Shown in pieces: positions 44,358-53,000 of a stretch of DNA of 64,000 nucleotides. The position numbers were made by a program, and so were the translations under genes. The stretch's first letter is position 1. Each line of letters starts with the position of its first letter. Location of the stretch: the NCBI GenBank assembly GCA_963695375.1, contig OY968767.1, positions 1,550,001-1,614,000 on the forward strand. The letters run 5' to 3'. The notes under the pieces are model-generated. The model was given only the letters and a program-made list of their open reading frames with translations, was not told where the DNA came from and searched no databases. This DNA comes from JACCVL01 sp963695375 (GTDB lineage Bacteria; Actinomycetota; Actinomycetes; Propionibacteriales; Nocardioidaceae).

Positions 44358-44383
44358 GCCGCGGCCGCGGACAGCCTGGGTCG

Positions 44384-44389
44384 TACGCT
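44384..44389 (+). promoter_or_regulatory. Putative -10 (TACGCT) for the YcaQ-like gene
   Basis: TACGCT ends 7 nt before ATG 44397, with no RBS; leaderless pattern. Confidence 0.5.
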
Positions 44390-44396
44390 GCCGGGC

Positions 44397-45539
44397 ATGC
44401 CGGCGGTGCACGAGCTCAGTCGCGCCGACGCGCGCCGGATCGCGGTGCGGGCGCAACTGCTGACCAAGGAGCGCCCGACCGACCTGGTCGAGACCGTCCG
44501 ACAGCTCGGCATGGTGCAGGTCGAACCCACGAGCGCGGTCGCTCCGAGCGCGGAGCTGGTGCTGTGGAGCCGGCTGGGGTCGGGATTCTCGGCCGACGAG
44601 CTGTGGGACGCCGTGGACGAGCAGCGGCTGATCGCACTGCACCAGACGCTGCGGGCGGCGGACGACATCGCGCTGTTCCGCGCGGAGATGGCCGTCTGGC
44701 CCGGCACCGGGGAGTTGCGCGAGTGGCAACAGGGGCTCCGCGACTGGGTGCTGGCCAACAGCGACTGCCGGCGGGACATTCTCGAACGGCTCCGCGCGGA
44801 CGGGCCGCTGCCGGCCAGTGAGCTGCCCGACACATGCGTGCTGCCGTGGGCCTCCAGTGGCTGGAACAACAACCGGAACCTTCGGATGATGATCGACCTG
44901 CTGGTGCAGCGGGGTGAGGTTGCCAGCTCCGGCGGGACCGGGCGTGACCGGTTGTGGGACCTCGCCAGCCGCATCTATCCCGACGACCCGGTGCCAGCGG
45001 TGGACGAGGCGCGACGGCTGCTCGACCGGCGTCGGCTCAGCGCTCTCGGCATCGCCCGGGCCAAGACCACCAAGCTGCCGGTCGAGCCGGTCGACGTCGG
45101 CGACGCCGGCGAACCGGCCGTGATCGCGGGGGTGCGTGGCGAGTGGCGGGTGGATCCGACGCTGCTCGGGCAGCCCTTCGCCGGGCGGGCCGCGCTGCTG
45201 TCGCCGTTCGACCGGCTGCTCGCCGACCGCAGGCGGCTGGACGAGGTCTTCGAGTTCGACTACATCCTCGAGATGTACAAGCCGGCTGCCGCCCGCATGT
45301 GGGGTTACTACGCCCTCCCCATCCTGTACGGCGACCGGCTGGTCGGGAAGCTCGACGCCAGTGCCGACCGCACCGCCGGCGTGCTCCGCGTCGCTGCTGT
45401 CCACCGGGACCTGCCCTTCAGCACGGCCATGACGACCGCCGTCGACCGGGAGATCGAGGACCTGGCGCGTTGGCTCGACCTGGAGCTGGAGCTGGCCCCG
45501 CTCGCGCGTTCGCACGCGGGGGGGCAGGCTACGAGGTAG
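44397..45539 (+). CDS. YcaQ-like winged-helix DNA glycosylase family protein
   Basis: 380 residues, full length. N-terminal ELSRADARRIAVRAQLL and DLVETVRQLGMVQVEPTSAV, where QVEPTSAV replaces the QxQ motif of E. coli YcaQ; then LHQTLRAADDIALFRAEMAV. The C-terminal half has RAALLSPFDRLLADRRRLDE, YILEMYKPAAARMWGYYALP and KLDASADRTAGVLRV, shared with the partial protein at the window start. The catalytic dyad of YcaQ (Gln residues of QSQ) is not conserved as such, so glycosylase activity is doubtful. The stop is followed by the acidic-repeat peptide operon. Confidence 0.85.
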   Translation: MPAVHELSRADARRIAVRAQLLTKERPTDLVETVRQLGMVQVEPTSAVAPSAELVLWSRLGSGFSADELWDAVDEQRLIALHQTLRAADDIALFRAEMAVWPGTGELREWQQGLRDWVLANSDCRRDILERLRADGPLPASELPDTCVLPWASSGWNNNRNLRMMIDLLVQRGEVASSGGTGRDRLWDLASRIYPDDPVPAVDEARRLLDRRRLSALGIARAKTTKLPVEPVDVGDAGEPAVIAGVRGEWRVDPTLLGQPFAGRAALLSPFDRLLADRRRLDEVFEFDYILEMYKPAAARMWGYYALPILYGDRLVGKLDASADRTAGVLRVAAVHRDLPFSTAMTTAVDREIEDLARWLDLELELAPLARSHAGGQATR

Positions 45540-45564
45540 CCAACCCAGCCGAGTGGAGGACCAG

Positions 45565-45798
45565 ATGACGACGACGCCCGACGAGCCCCTGCGCGACACC
45601 GACATGCAGACGACCGGCGGGTCCGGCACGGACGCCGACGGCACGGACGCCGACGGCACGGATGCTGACGGCACGGATGCTGACGGCACGGATGCCGACG
45701 GCACGGACGGCGACGCGACGGACACGACCGACGGCGACGCGAGCGACGCGGACGGCACCGATGCTGACGGCACCGATGCTGACGGCACCGATCGCTGA
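45565..45798 (+). CDS. Acidic GTDAD-repeat peptide, candidate substrate of the adjacent JmjC oxygenase
   Basis: 77 residues; ATG 45565 is 5 nt after GGAGG (45555-45559). Residues 1-20 (MTTTPDEPLRDTDMQTTGGS) are unrepeated. The rest is pentads GTDAD (residues 21-45 five times, then variants GTDGD, ATDTT, DGDAS), and again GTDAD twice before a final GTDR. No Cys, Lys, signal or membrane segment. Synonymous codons vary between units (GAC GCC and GAT GCT), so the peptide rather than the DNA seems conserved. The TGA stop abuts the GTG of the JmjC gene in the same frame. It could be a modified peptide precursor, a calcium-binding linker or a regulatory leader; no known family is recognised. Confidence 0.75.
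   Translation: MTTTPDEPLRDTDMQTTGGSGTDADGTDADGTDADGTDADGTDADGTDGDATDTTDGDASDADGTDADGTDADGTDR
45625..45795 (+). repeat. 15-bp coding tandem repeat
   Basis: Units of the form GGCACGGACGCCGAC, in frame with the peptide. Five near-perfect units (45625-45699), a diverged middle (45700-45753), then two GGCACCGATGCTGAC units (45754-45783) and a partial one. Fifteen-base units keep the reading frame when copy number changes. Confidence 0.9.
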
Positions 45799-46938
45799 GT
45801 GGACGCACTCGACCTGCTGAGCGGCGACGCCCAGACCTTCGTCGAGAAGGTCTGGGCGTCGCGGCCACACGTCCACCGCACCGCACCGGCTGACCTGGCG
45901 GCGCTGCTGTCGCTGGACGACGTCGACCAGCTGCTCACGAGCAGCGCGTTGCGGACACCTGCCCTCCGCCTCGCCCAGGGAGGCGCGATCCTGCCGGCGT
46001 CCCGCTACACCAGGTCGGCGACGCTGGCCGGGACCGCGCTCACCGGTCTGGTCGACGCGCGCAAGGTTTTCGACCTGTTCGACGGCGGCGCCACCGTGGT
46101 GCTGCAGGGGTTGCACCGCTACTGGCCGGCGCTCACCGACCTGGTGCGCGGGCTGGAGGCAGCGCTCGGACACCCGTGCCAGGCCAACGCCTACCTGACC
46201 CCGCCAGGCTCGCAGGGCTTCGCGCGGCACAGTGACACCCACGACGTGTTCGTGCTCCAGACCTTCGGTCGCAAGCTCTGGGAGATCGACGACGCCGGCG
46301 ACCGGCAGGAGGTGCTGCTGGAACCGGGCACGAGCATGTACCTGCCCACCGGCACCCCCCATGCCGCCCGCACCCAGGAGTCGGCGTCCCTGCACGTCAC
46401 GGTGGGAATCAACCGGATCACCTGGCAGCGGCTGCTGGAGCAGGTGACCCGTGCCGCGCTGACGTCGGCCGACGGCCCCCCGGCACTGGACGAGCCGCTG
46501 CCGGCCGGGTACGTGGACGACCCTGCGATCCTTGCCGCCGGGCTCGGCGAGCGGGTCGAGGCGTTGGTGACCGCATTGCGCGGGGTCGACCCGGTCGCCG
46601 CCGCGCGCGAGCAGGCGCACTCGTTCCTGACGTCCCGGCCGCCGCTGTTGAGGGGTGGGCTCGCCGACCGCCTCGCCGTCGCCGACCTGCACGACGAGTC
46701 GGTCGTGGCCCGCCGGCCCGGGAGCATCTGTGTCCCGGTGCCCGCCGGGGAGCGACTGCGGCTGCTGCTCGGTGACCGGGAGCTGACGGTGCCGGCCTCC
46801 CTCGGGGCCGCCGTCGAGCACATCCGGCAGCAGCCGACACTGCGGCCGGCCGACCTCGCCCCCTGGCTCGACCCGGAGAGCCGGTTGGTCCTGGTGCGCC
46901 GGCTCGTCCGCGAGGGGCTGCTGCGGGTGACGGCTTGA
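45799..46938 (+). CDS. JmjC/cupin-type Fe(II)/2-oxoglutarate oxygenase, YcfD/NO66-like
   Basis: 379 residues from GTG 45799, immediately after the TGA of the acidic peptide and in its frame. The cupin core (about 55-215) shows FARHSDTHDVFVLQTFGRKL with the iron ligands H144 and D146, and YLPTGTPHAA with distal H188, plus the downstream helical and winged-helix region (about 220-379) typical of ribosomal oxygenases. YcfD, MINA53 and NO66 hydroxylate Arg or His of ribosomal proteins; the substrate here is unknown, and the adjacent repeat peptide is the natural candidate. Its stop overlaps the start of the sucrase/ferredoxin gene (TTGA), so three genes form one coupled operon. Confidence 0.85.
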   Translation: MDALDLLSGDAQTFVEKVWASRPHVHRTAPADLAALLSLDDVDQLLTSSALRTPALRLAQGGAILPASRYTRSATLAGTALTGLVDARKVFDLFDGGATVVLQGLHRYWPALTDLVRGLEAALGHPCQANAYLTPPGSQGFARHSDTHDVFVLQTFGRKLWEIDDAGDRQEVLLEPGTSMYLPTGTPHAARTQESASLHVTVGINRITWQRLLEQVTRAALTSADGPPALDEPLPAGYVDDPAILAAGLGERVEALVTALRGVDPVAAAREQAHSFLTSRPPLLRGGLADRLAVADLHDESVVARRPGSICVPVPAGERLRLLLGDRELTVPASLGAAVEHIRQQPTLRPADLAPWLDPESRLVLVRRLVREGLLRVTA

Positions 46939-47831
46939 CCGACCTCCGTCCGTGCGCCGTGCGGAGCCAGGCTCGAGCCGAGCCGATGCACGGCACCGCG
47001 TCGACGGTGCGGGCGTTCCTGCTGATCGAGGTGCCCGGGCCGTGGGGGACCGACGCGCTGCGCGGGTCACGTCTCCCCGAGTCGGTGGCGACGGGGGTCC
47101 GGCACCAGGCCCGTCAGCACGGGGTCCGGCCGCTGCTGATCCGCCGGCACGGACGCAGCGAGCCGGCGCCGGGCGCCGTCTTCGCGGCGTACGCAGACCC
47201 GCACCACCCCTGGCTGGAGACCGCCGTGGTGGACGACCCCGAGCAGCTGCTGGGCATCGACCTGGCAGCCCTGGGCGCGGGCCGGTCGGCCGGTCTGCGC
47301 CGCACGGACGACCCGGTCTTCCTCACCTGCACCCATGGCCGGCACGACCGGTGCTGTGCGGAGCGGGGCAGGCCGGTGGCGGCGGCGCTGGCCTGGTCGC
47401 ACCCGGTGGAGTCGTGGGAGGTCTCGCACATCGGCGGCGACCGGTTCGCCGGGAACCTGCTGGTGCTGCCGGACGGGCTGTACTACGGCCGGGTCGACCC
47501 GGCCGGTGTCGCCGAGCTGGCGCGCCGGCACCGGGCGGGCCACCTGGACTTGGCCCACTTGCGGGGCCGGTGTGGGTACGGATTCGCGGTGCAGTCGGCC
47601 GAGTGGTACCTGCGCTCCTCGCTGGCCGAGACCGGGCGGCGGGCCATCCACCTCGAGGGCCGCCGCACGCGCGGTGCGCTCACCGAGGCGACCTTCGCCG
47701 TGCGCGGCGGGCGCTGGCGGGTGCGGGTGGCCCGCAGCGAGCAGGTCGCCCAACGGCTGACCTGCGGGTCGCCGTCGGCCAGCCCGGTGCCGGTGCACGA
47801 GCTGGTGGCGGTGGAGTCGCTGGACGGGTGA
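46935..47831 (+). CDS. Sucrase/ferredoxin-like (thioredoxin-fold Fe-S) protein
   Basis: 298 residues from TTG 46935, overlapping the JmjC stop by four bases. The signature TCTHGRHDRCCAERGRPVAA carries Cys132, Cys140 and Cys141; the first two lie at positions used for a [2Fe-2S] cluster in this family, and a further Cys (GRCGYGF) follows. Later blocks SHIGGDRFAGNLLVLPDGLY and YGRVDP are also typical. Members are probably redox proteins but none is well characterised. Coupling to a JmjC oxygenase suggests it could reduce its iron or act on the same substrate; this is inference. Confidence 0.85.
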   Translation: MTDLRPCAVRSQARAEPMHGTASTVRAFLLIEVPGPWGTDALRGSRLPESVATGVRHQARQHGVRPLLIRRHGRSEPAPGAVFAAYADPHHPWLETAVVDDPEQLLGIDLAALGAGRSAGLRRTDDPVFLTCTHGRHDRCCAERGRPVAAALAWSHPVESWEVSHIGGDRFAGNLLVLPDGLYYGRVDPAGVAELARRHRAGHLDLAHLRGRCGYGFAVQSAEWYLRSSLAETGRRAIHLEGRRTRGALTEATFAVRGGRWRVRVARSEQVAQRLTCGSPSASPVPVHELVAVESLDG

Positions 47832-47938
47832 GCCACCCGGCGTGGCCCACCCGGACGGCACCCGTGGTCCGGACGAGCCAGGTCGAAAGCGGTCACCCGA
47901 ATCGCTCCACATGTGGGCGTGTCGCGGGCATTTCCCAC

Positions 47939-47944
47939 TAACGT
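47939..47944 (+). promoter_or_regulatory. Putative -10 (TAACGT) for the GGDEF-EAL gene
   Basis: TAACGT ends 7 nt before GTG 47952, favouring that start over the in-frame GTG at 47913. Confidence 0.5.
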
Positions 47945-47951
47945 CCGGCCG

Positions 47952-49970
47952 GTGCCCCTCGCCCGAGCACTCGCCCGAGCACTCGCCCGGCTCCGCCGCA
48001 CCAGTCTCCTGGTCCGCTTCGGTCTCGCCAGCGCCTTGCTCGTCCTCGCGCTCGGGCTGGTGCTCGCCTCGGTGCTGGCCTCCACCGTCCAGGAGCGGGC
48101 ACTCAAGCAGAGCGAGCGCACCGCGATCAGCGTCGCCCGCCTCGGCGTGCAGCCGCTGCTCACCCGCGCGGACTTCGAGTCCGGCGCGGTCGCGGAGGCC
48201 CGGCGGGGCCGGCTCGCTTCCGCGCTGAGGACGGTCACGGCCGACAGCATGGTCGCCGAGGTCAGGATCTTCTCGACCGACGGCAGCCTGCTCTTCTCCG
48301 ACTTCGACGAGCCGGTCGGGTCGGCCGCCGCCTCTCGGCCCGCGCTGGAGTCGGCGCTGGAGGGCGAGGTGTCGGCGATCCCGCGACCGGACGGCCTCGC
48401 CGAGGTCTACGTCCCGGTGCAGATGGCCGGAGCCGACGGCGCGCCCGAGGTGGTCGGGGTGTTCCAGATCTACCTCCCGTACGGGCCGGTCGAGGCACAG
48501 GTCTCGGACGACGTCCAACGGCTGGTGGCCTGGCTCGTCATCGGGCTCGCCGTGCTGTGGCTCGGGTTGTTCCAGCTGATGGCGTCCGCGTCCCGCCGGT
48601 TGCGGGAGCACGCCCGGGAGAACGAGCGACTGGCGCAGCACGACGCGCTCACCGGCCTGCCCAACCGGACCCTCTTCGTCAAGCGGGCGCGGGACGTCAT
48701 CGTCAGCGCGGAGCGCACCGGCAGCGCCGCCGCCGTCCTGCTCGCCGACCTCGACCGCTTCCGGGAGGTCAACGACACGCTCGGGCACCACATCGGCGAC
48801 CGGCTGATCGCCGCGGTGGGTGCCCGGCTGCGCGACCAGCTGCGGGAGATGGACACCGTGGCCCGGCTCGGTGGGGACGAGTTCGCCGTCCTGCTGCCGC
48901 GACTGAGCGGTGTCGACGACGCGCTCGTGGTGGCCGACCGGCTGATCAGCTCGTTGCGGAGCCCCTTCTTCGTCGACGGGATCGTGCTGGAGGTGGACGT
49001 GAGCGTCGGCGTCGCGCTGTTCCCCGACCACGGGCCGGACGTCGCGCGGCTGCTGCAGTGTGCCGACGTCGCGATGTACGCCGCAAAGAGCGAGCACCTC
49101 GGTGTCGCCGTCTACGACGCCGACCTCGACGTCAACACGCCGTCCCGGCTGGCGCTCTACGGCGAGCTGCGCCGGGCGATCGAGGAGGACCAGCTGACCC
49201 TGCACTACCAACCGAAGGTCGAGCTGGTGAGCGGTCGGATCACCGGAGTCGAGGCACTGGTGCGCTGGGACCACCCGGAGCGCGGCCTGCTGCAGCCGGA
49301 CGAGTTCATCACCGTCGCCGAGCAGACCGGACTGATCCGGCCGATGACGATGCGGCTCTTGGCCACCGCCCTCCGCGACTGCCGGCAGTGGCGCTCCGCC
49401 GGGCACCAGCTGACCGTCGCCGTGAACCTGTCCGTTCGCAACCTGCTCGACGAGGAGCTCACCACCGAGATCGCCGAGCTGCTGTCCAGCCTGCGGCTGC
49501 CTCCCTCGGCGCTGGAGCTGGAGATCACCGAGACCACCGCGATGGTCGACCCCGCCCGCGCGATGCTGGTGTTGAACCAGCTGCAGCGACTCGGCGTCGG
49601 TCTGGCGCTGGACGACTACGGGACCGGGCACTCCTCGCTCGCCTACCTCGACGAGCTGCCGGTCGACACGCTGAAGATCGACCAGTCCTTCGTGCACGCG
49701 ATGGACGGCTCCGCCCACGACACGACCATCGTGCGTTCGACCATCGACCTGGCCCGCAACCTGGGTCTCCGGGTGGTGGCCGAGGGGGTGGACACCGAGG
49801 TGGCGCTGCGCCAGCTCGCCGAGCTCGGCTGTGATGCCGCCCAGGGTTTCTGGCTCGCCGGCCCGGTGCCCGCGGCCGACGTGCTCGACGTCGTCGACCG
49901 GCTCGGTCGACGGCTCGAGATGGACGAAAACGGCCTCCTCGTGCAGGTTGAGGTGGAACAGTCCGGGTAG
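47952..49970 (+). CDS. Membrane-bound diguanylate cyclase/phosphodiesterase (GGDEF-EAL)
   Basis: 672 residues from GTG 47952. A repeat-encoded RALARALARAL N-terminus precedes a first transmembrane helix (about 20-44). An extracellular sensor region (about 50-180) follows, then a second helix (about 183-205), a linker, a GGDEF domain with intact active site RLGGDEFAVLL, and an EAL domain with GVEALVRWDHP, EITETTAMVD, DDYGTGHSSL, KIDQSFV and AEGVD. Both catalytic motifs are intact, so the protein could make and degrade cyclic di-GMP, with the sensor selecting the direction. The I-site RxxD is not obvious. It lies downstream of, but is not coupled to, the JmjC operon. Confidence 0.9.
   Translation: MPLARALARALARLRRTSLLVRFGLASALLVLALGLVLASVLASTVQERALKQSERTAISVARLGVQPLLTRADFESGAVAEARRGRLASALRTVTADSMVAEVRIFSTDGSLLFSDFDEPVGSAAASRPALESALEGEVSAIPRPDGLAEVYVPVQMAGADGAPEVVGVFQIYLPYGPVEAQVSDDVQRLVAWLVIGLAVLWLGLFQLMASASRRLREHARENERLAQHDALTGLPNRTLFVKRARDVIVSAERTGSAAAVLLADLDRFREVNDTLGHHIGDRLIAAVGARLRDQLREMDTVARLGGDEFAVLLPRLSGVDDALVVADRLISSLRSPFFVDGIVLEVDVSVGVALFPDHGPDVARLLQCADVAMYAAKSEHLGVAVYDADLDVNTPSRLALYGELRRAIEEDQLTLHYQPKVELVSGRITGVEALVRWDHPERGLLQPDEFITVAEQTGLIRPMTMRLLATALRDCRQWRSAGHQLTVAVNLSVRNLLDEELTTEIAELLSSLRLPPSALELEITETTAMVDPARAMLVLNQLQRLGVGLALDDYGTGHSSLAYLDELPVDTLKIDQSFVHAMDGSAHDTTIVRSTIDLARNLGLRVVAEGVDTEVALRQLAELGCDAAQGFWLAGPVPAADVLDVVDRLGRRLEMDENGLLVQVEVEQSG
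47958..47996 (+). repeat. 12-bp tandem repeat at the GGDEF-EAL start
   Basis: GCCCGAGCACTC repeated about two and a half times, encoding RALARALAR. Unit length keeps the frame. Confidence 0.7.
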
Positions 49971-50015
49971 GCACCCGGGTGTCCCTTCGGGTGCTGCCGG
50001 CGCGGGAGGGCGGCC

Positions 50016-53000
50016 ATGACCGTTGCGCAGCGTCCACCGACCAGGCGGTTCGCGCAGCCGCTCTGGCTCCGCACCTCCCTCGGGCGGGTGCTCGCGGTCG
50101 TGCTGCTCGCGACCTTCGCCGCGGCCGTCGTGGCCGGGCTGCGGATGTACGAGGAGCGGGCGCCGCTGTCCAGCCGGGACGTGGTGGCGGTCCAGCTCGC
50201 CGGGGGCCCCTCCCAGGCCGCCGAGCTGGTCTGCGAGCCGAACGGCGCCCCGACCCGTCGGGACCGCTGCGCCTCGATCGCGGACCTGCGGGGCAGCCTG
50301 GACGCGGAGTCCTGGCTGCTGCTCGGCTACGGCGGCCTCGCGGGCATCTGCCTCACCGGCGGCCTGCTCTTCGCCGGCGTGCGCGGCCGTCGGATCGGCC
50401 TGCTGGCCGCCGTCGGGACCACACTGGCCGTGGGACTGGACGCGGCGGAGAACGCACTGACCCGGCGCGGGCTGGACGCCTTGGAGGCCGGCATCCCCTC
50501 GGCCGCCTGGCCGTGGGTGTCCGCGACCGCCGGCGCGAAGTTCGTGCTGCTGCTCGTCGCCGGTGCGGTCGGAGCCTGCACCCTGCTGGTCGTCGGGTCC
50601 CGGGCGCTGATCCGGCCGACCGACTACTCCTGGGTGGTGCGTGGCCGCGGCCAGGAGGCGCCCAACGTCTACCCACCGCCGGCGACGTGCACGTCGACCG
50701 GCCTACGGGTCCCGGCGACCGGGCTGCCGGTCACCTCGTACGCGGACCTGGGCCGTCCCCCGGGTGACATCGGCATCTGCGTGTCCGGCGGCGGGATCCG
50801 CTCCGCGACCAGCACGCTCGGCCTGCTGCAGGTGCTGCAGGAGCGCCGGCTGCTGCAGCGAGCGCGCTACCTCGTGTCGGTGTCCGGCGGCGGGTACGTG
50901 GTGGGCGCGCTCCGGCTCGCCGTGCAGCCGCGCAGCGCCGCCGACCCGGTCGTCCTCGACCCCACCGAGCCCGCACCGTTCGCGGCCGGGTCCCCCGAGG
51001 TGGACCATCTGCGCCGGCACGGCCGCTATCTGGCCGACTCGTTCCTCGAGTGGGCGGTGGCGGCGGCGGTGCTGCTGCGCGGGGTGTTCGTGTCGCTGTT
51101 CCTGCTGGCCGGTGCGGTGACGGCACTGGGACTGCTGCTGGGCGCGTTCTACCGGGTGGCCCCGGTCGCCGACCTGCAGGCGCTGATCGCCGGCGGCGAT
51201 CTGCCGGACGGGGTCACCGCGGGCGGGGCGCTGGCCACCGGCACGCTGCTCGTCGCCGCCGTCACCATCTGGCTGATCAACGTGGTGGCGCACCAGTGGC
51301 GCGGCCGGTCGGTGCGCTGGCTGCTGCGGCTCGCGTTCGCCGTCACCTCGCTGGCCGGGCTGAGCCTGCTGGTCACGATGGGGGTCCCGGCCCTGGTGTG
51401 GGGTGCCGAGCGGTTGCAGGCCGACGTCGCGACGCCGGGGGCGGTCGGGACCGGGATCTCGGCGGTGACCGCGTCGTACGTCGGCGCGCTGGTCACGATG
51501 CTGTGGCGGCACCGGACCGTGGCCGGCCGGCTGCGCACCCTGCTCGGGGGAGGGTCGGACCCGGCCAGCTCGCGGATCCCGTCGGGCATCGTGCCCCAGC
51601 TGGTGGTGTCGGCCGTCCTGCTGCTGCTGGGTGTGCTGTTCCTCGCCCTGCTCGCCCAGGTGGTGGCCGCCGCCGTCCCCGAGCGGGGCCGCGCGTTCCT
51701 GCTCTACCCGGCGCAGCCGACCGAGTGGCTCGCGCTCGGCATGGCGCTCGCCGCGGTCGGCCTGCTGCTGTTCGCCGCGGTCGGAGCCTCGCCGACGCAC
51801 GTCGCGCTGCCCCGTGCCGTCCGGGTGGCGGCGGGTGTCGCGTCGGTCGGTCTCGCCGTCGTGCTGGCGGTCGGTCCCGGCGTGGTCGGCAGCGGCTCGG
51901 ACGCACTGGTCGAACGGTGGACCCGGGCCGACGCCCAGCTCTGGCCGCACGTGTGGCTGTTCGTGACGCCGGCGACGTTCCTCCTGGCCGCCTGGCTGCT
52001 GGACCAGACCTGGAGCAGCCTGCACCCGTTCTACCGGCGCCGGCTGGCGACGGCGTTCGCCGTCCGGCGGGTCCGGCTGGACGACGGCCAGCTCGCCGCC
52101 GAGCCGTACGACTTCGACACCGAGCCCACCTCGCTGAGCACCCACGCCACGCCGGTCGAAGGGCTGCCGCAGGTCGTCTTCGCGGCCGCGGCCAACCTGT
52201 CCGGGGCGGACCGGACCCCGCCCGGTCGGCGGGCGACGTCGTTCACGTTCAGCCACGACTGGATCGGCGGCCCGGAGGTCGGCTACGTCGCCACCCGGCC
52301 GCTGGAGCAGCACCTGACGGGGGCCGTGAGCAGCGACCTGTCCGTGCAGAGCGCGGTGGCGATCTCCGGCGCGGCCTTCGCGTCCGCGATGGGCCGGCAG
52401 GCGCGGGCGGTGCAGACCCTGCTGGCGATCTCCAACGCCCGGCTCGGCACCTGGCTGCCCAACCCCGCCTGGCTGGCGTCGCGAGACCAGCGCAACGACT
52501 GGCTGTCCCCGCGACTGCCGAACGTGCGGCGCATCACCTCGCTGCTCCGCGAGGTCCTCGGCTCGTACTCGCCGACCGAGCGGCTGCTCCTCGTGACCGA
52601 CGGCGGTCACTACGAGAACCTCGGCCTGGTCGAGCTGCTGCGGCACCGCTGCCGGACGGTGGTCTGCCTGGACGCCAGCGGGGACGCCCCGCCGGCGACC
52701 CAGGTCCTGGCCGAGGCGATCACCTTGGCCCGTGAAGAGCTGGGCGTCGAGATCGTCCTCGACGACCCGTTCTCGCTGACGCCCGGCGGCGGGCCGCCGC
52801 TGCAGCCGGAGAGCTCGCTGGAGGCGCTGTCCGCCCGGCTGTCCGCGGCCTGCGTGGCGGTGGGCACGGTGACCTACCCGGAACCGTTCACCGTCGCCGG
52901 GGAGTCCGGTCCGTCGCGGACCGGCCGAATCGTGGTCGCCAAGCTCCGGCTGACCGCGGAGATGCCGTACGACGTGTTGACCTACGCCCAGCAGAACCGG

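Noticed and set aside
45625..45795. CRISPR-like or regulatory DNA repeat
   Set aside because: Units are contiguous 15-mers in frame with a coding peptide, with synonymous variation and no spacers.
43617..47900. Genomic island integrated at ssrA
   Set aside because: No integrase, direct repeat or compositional change follows ssrA.
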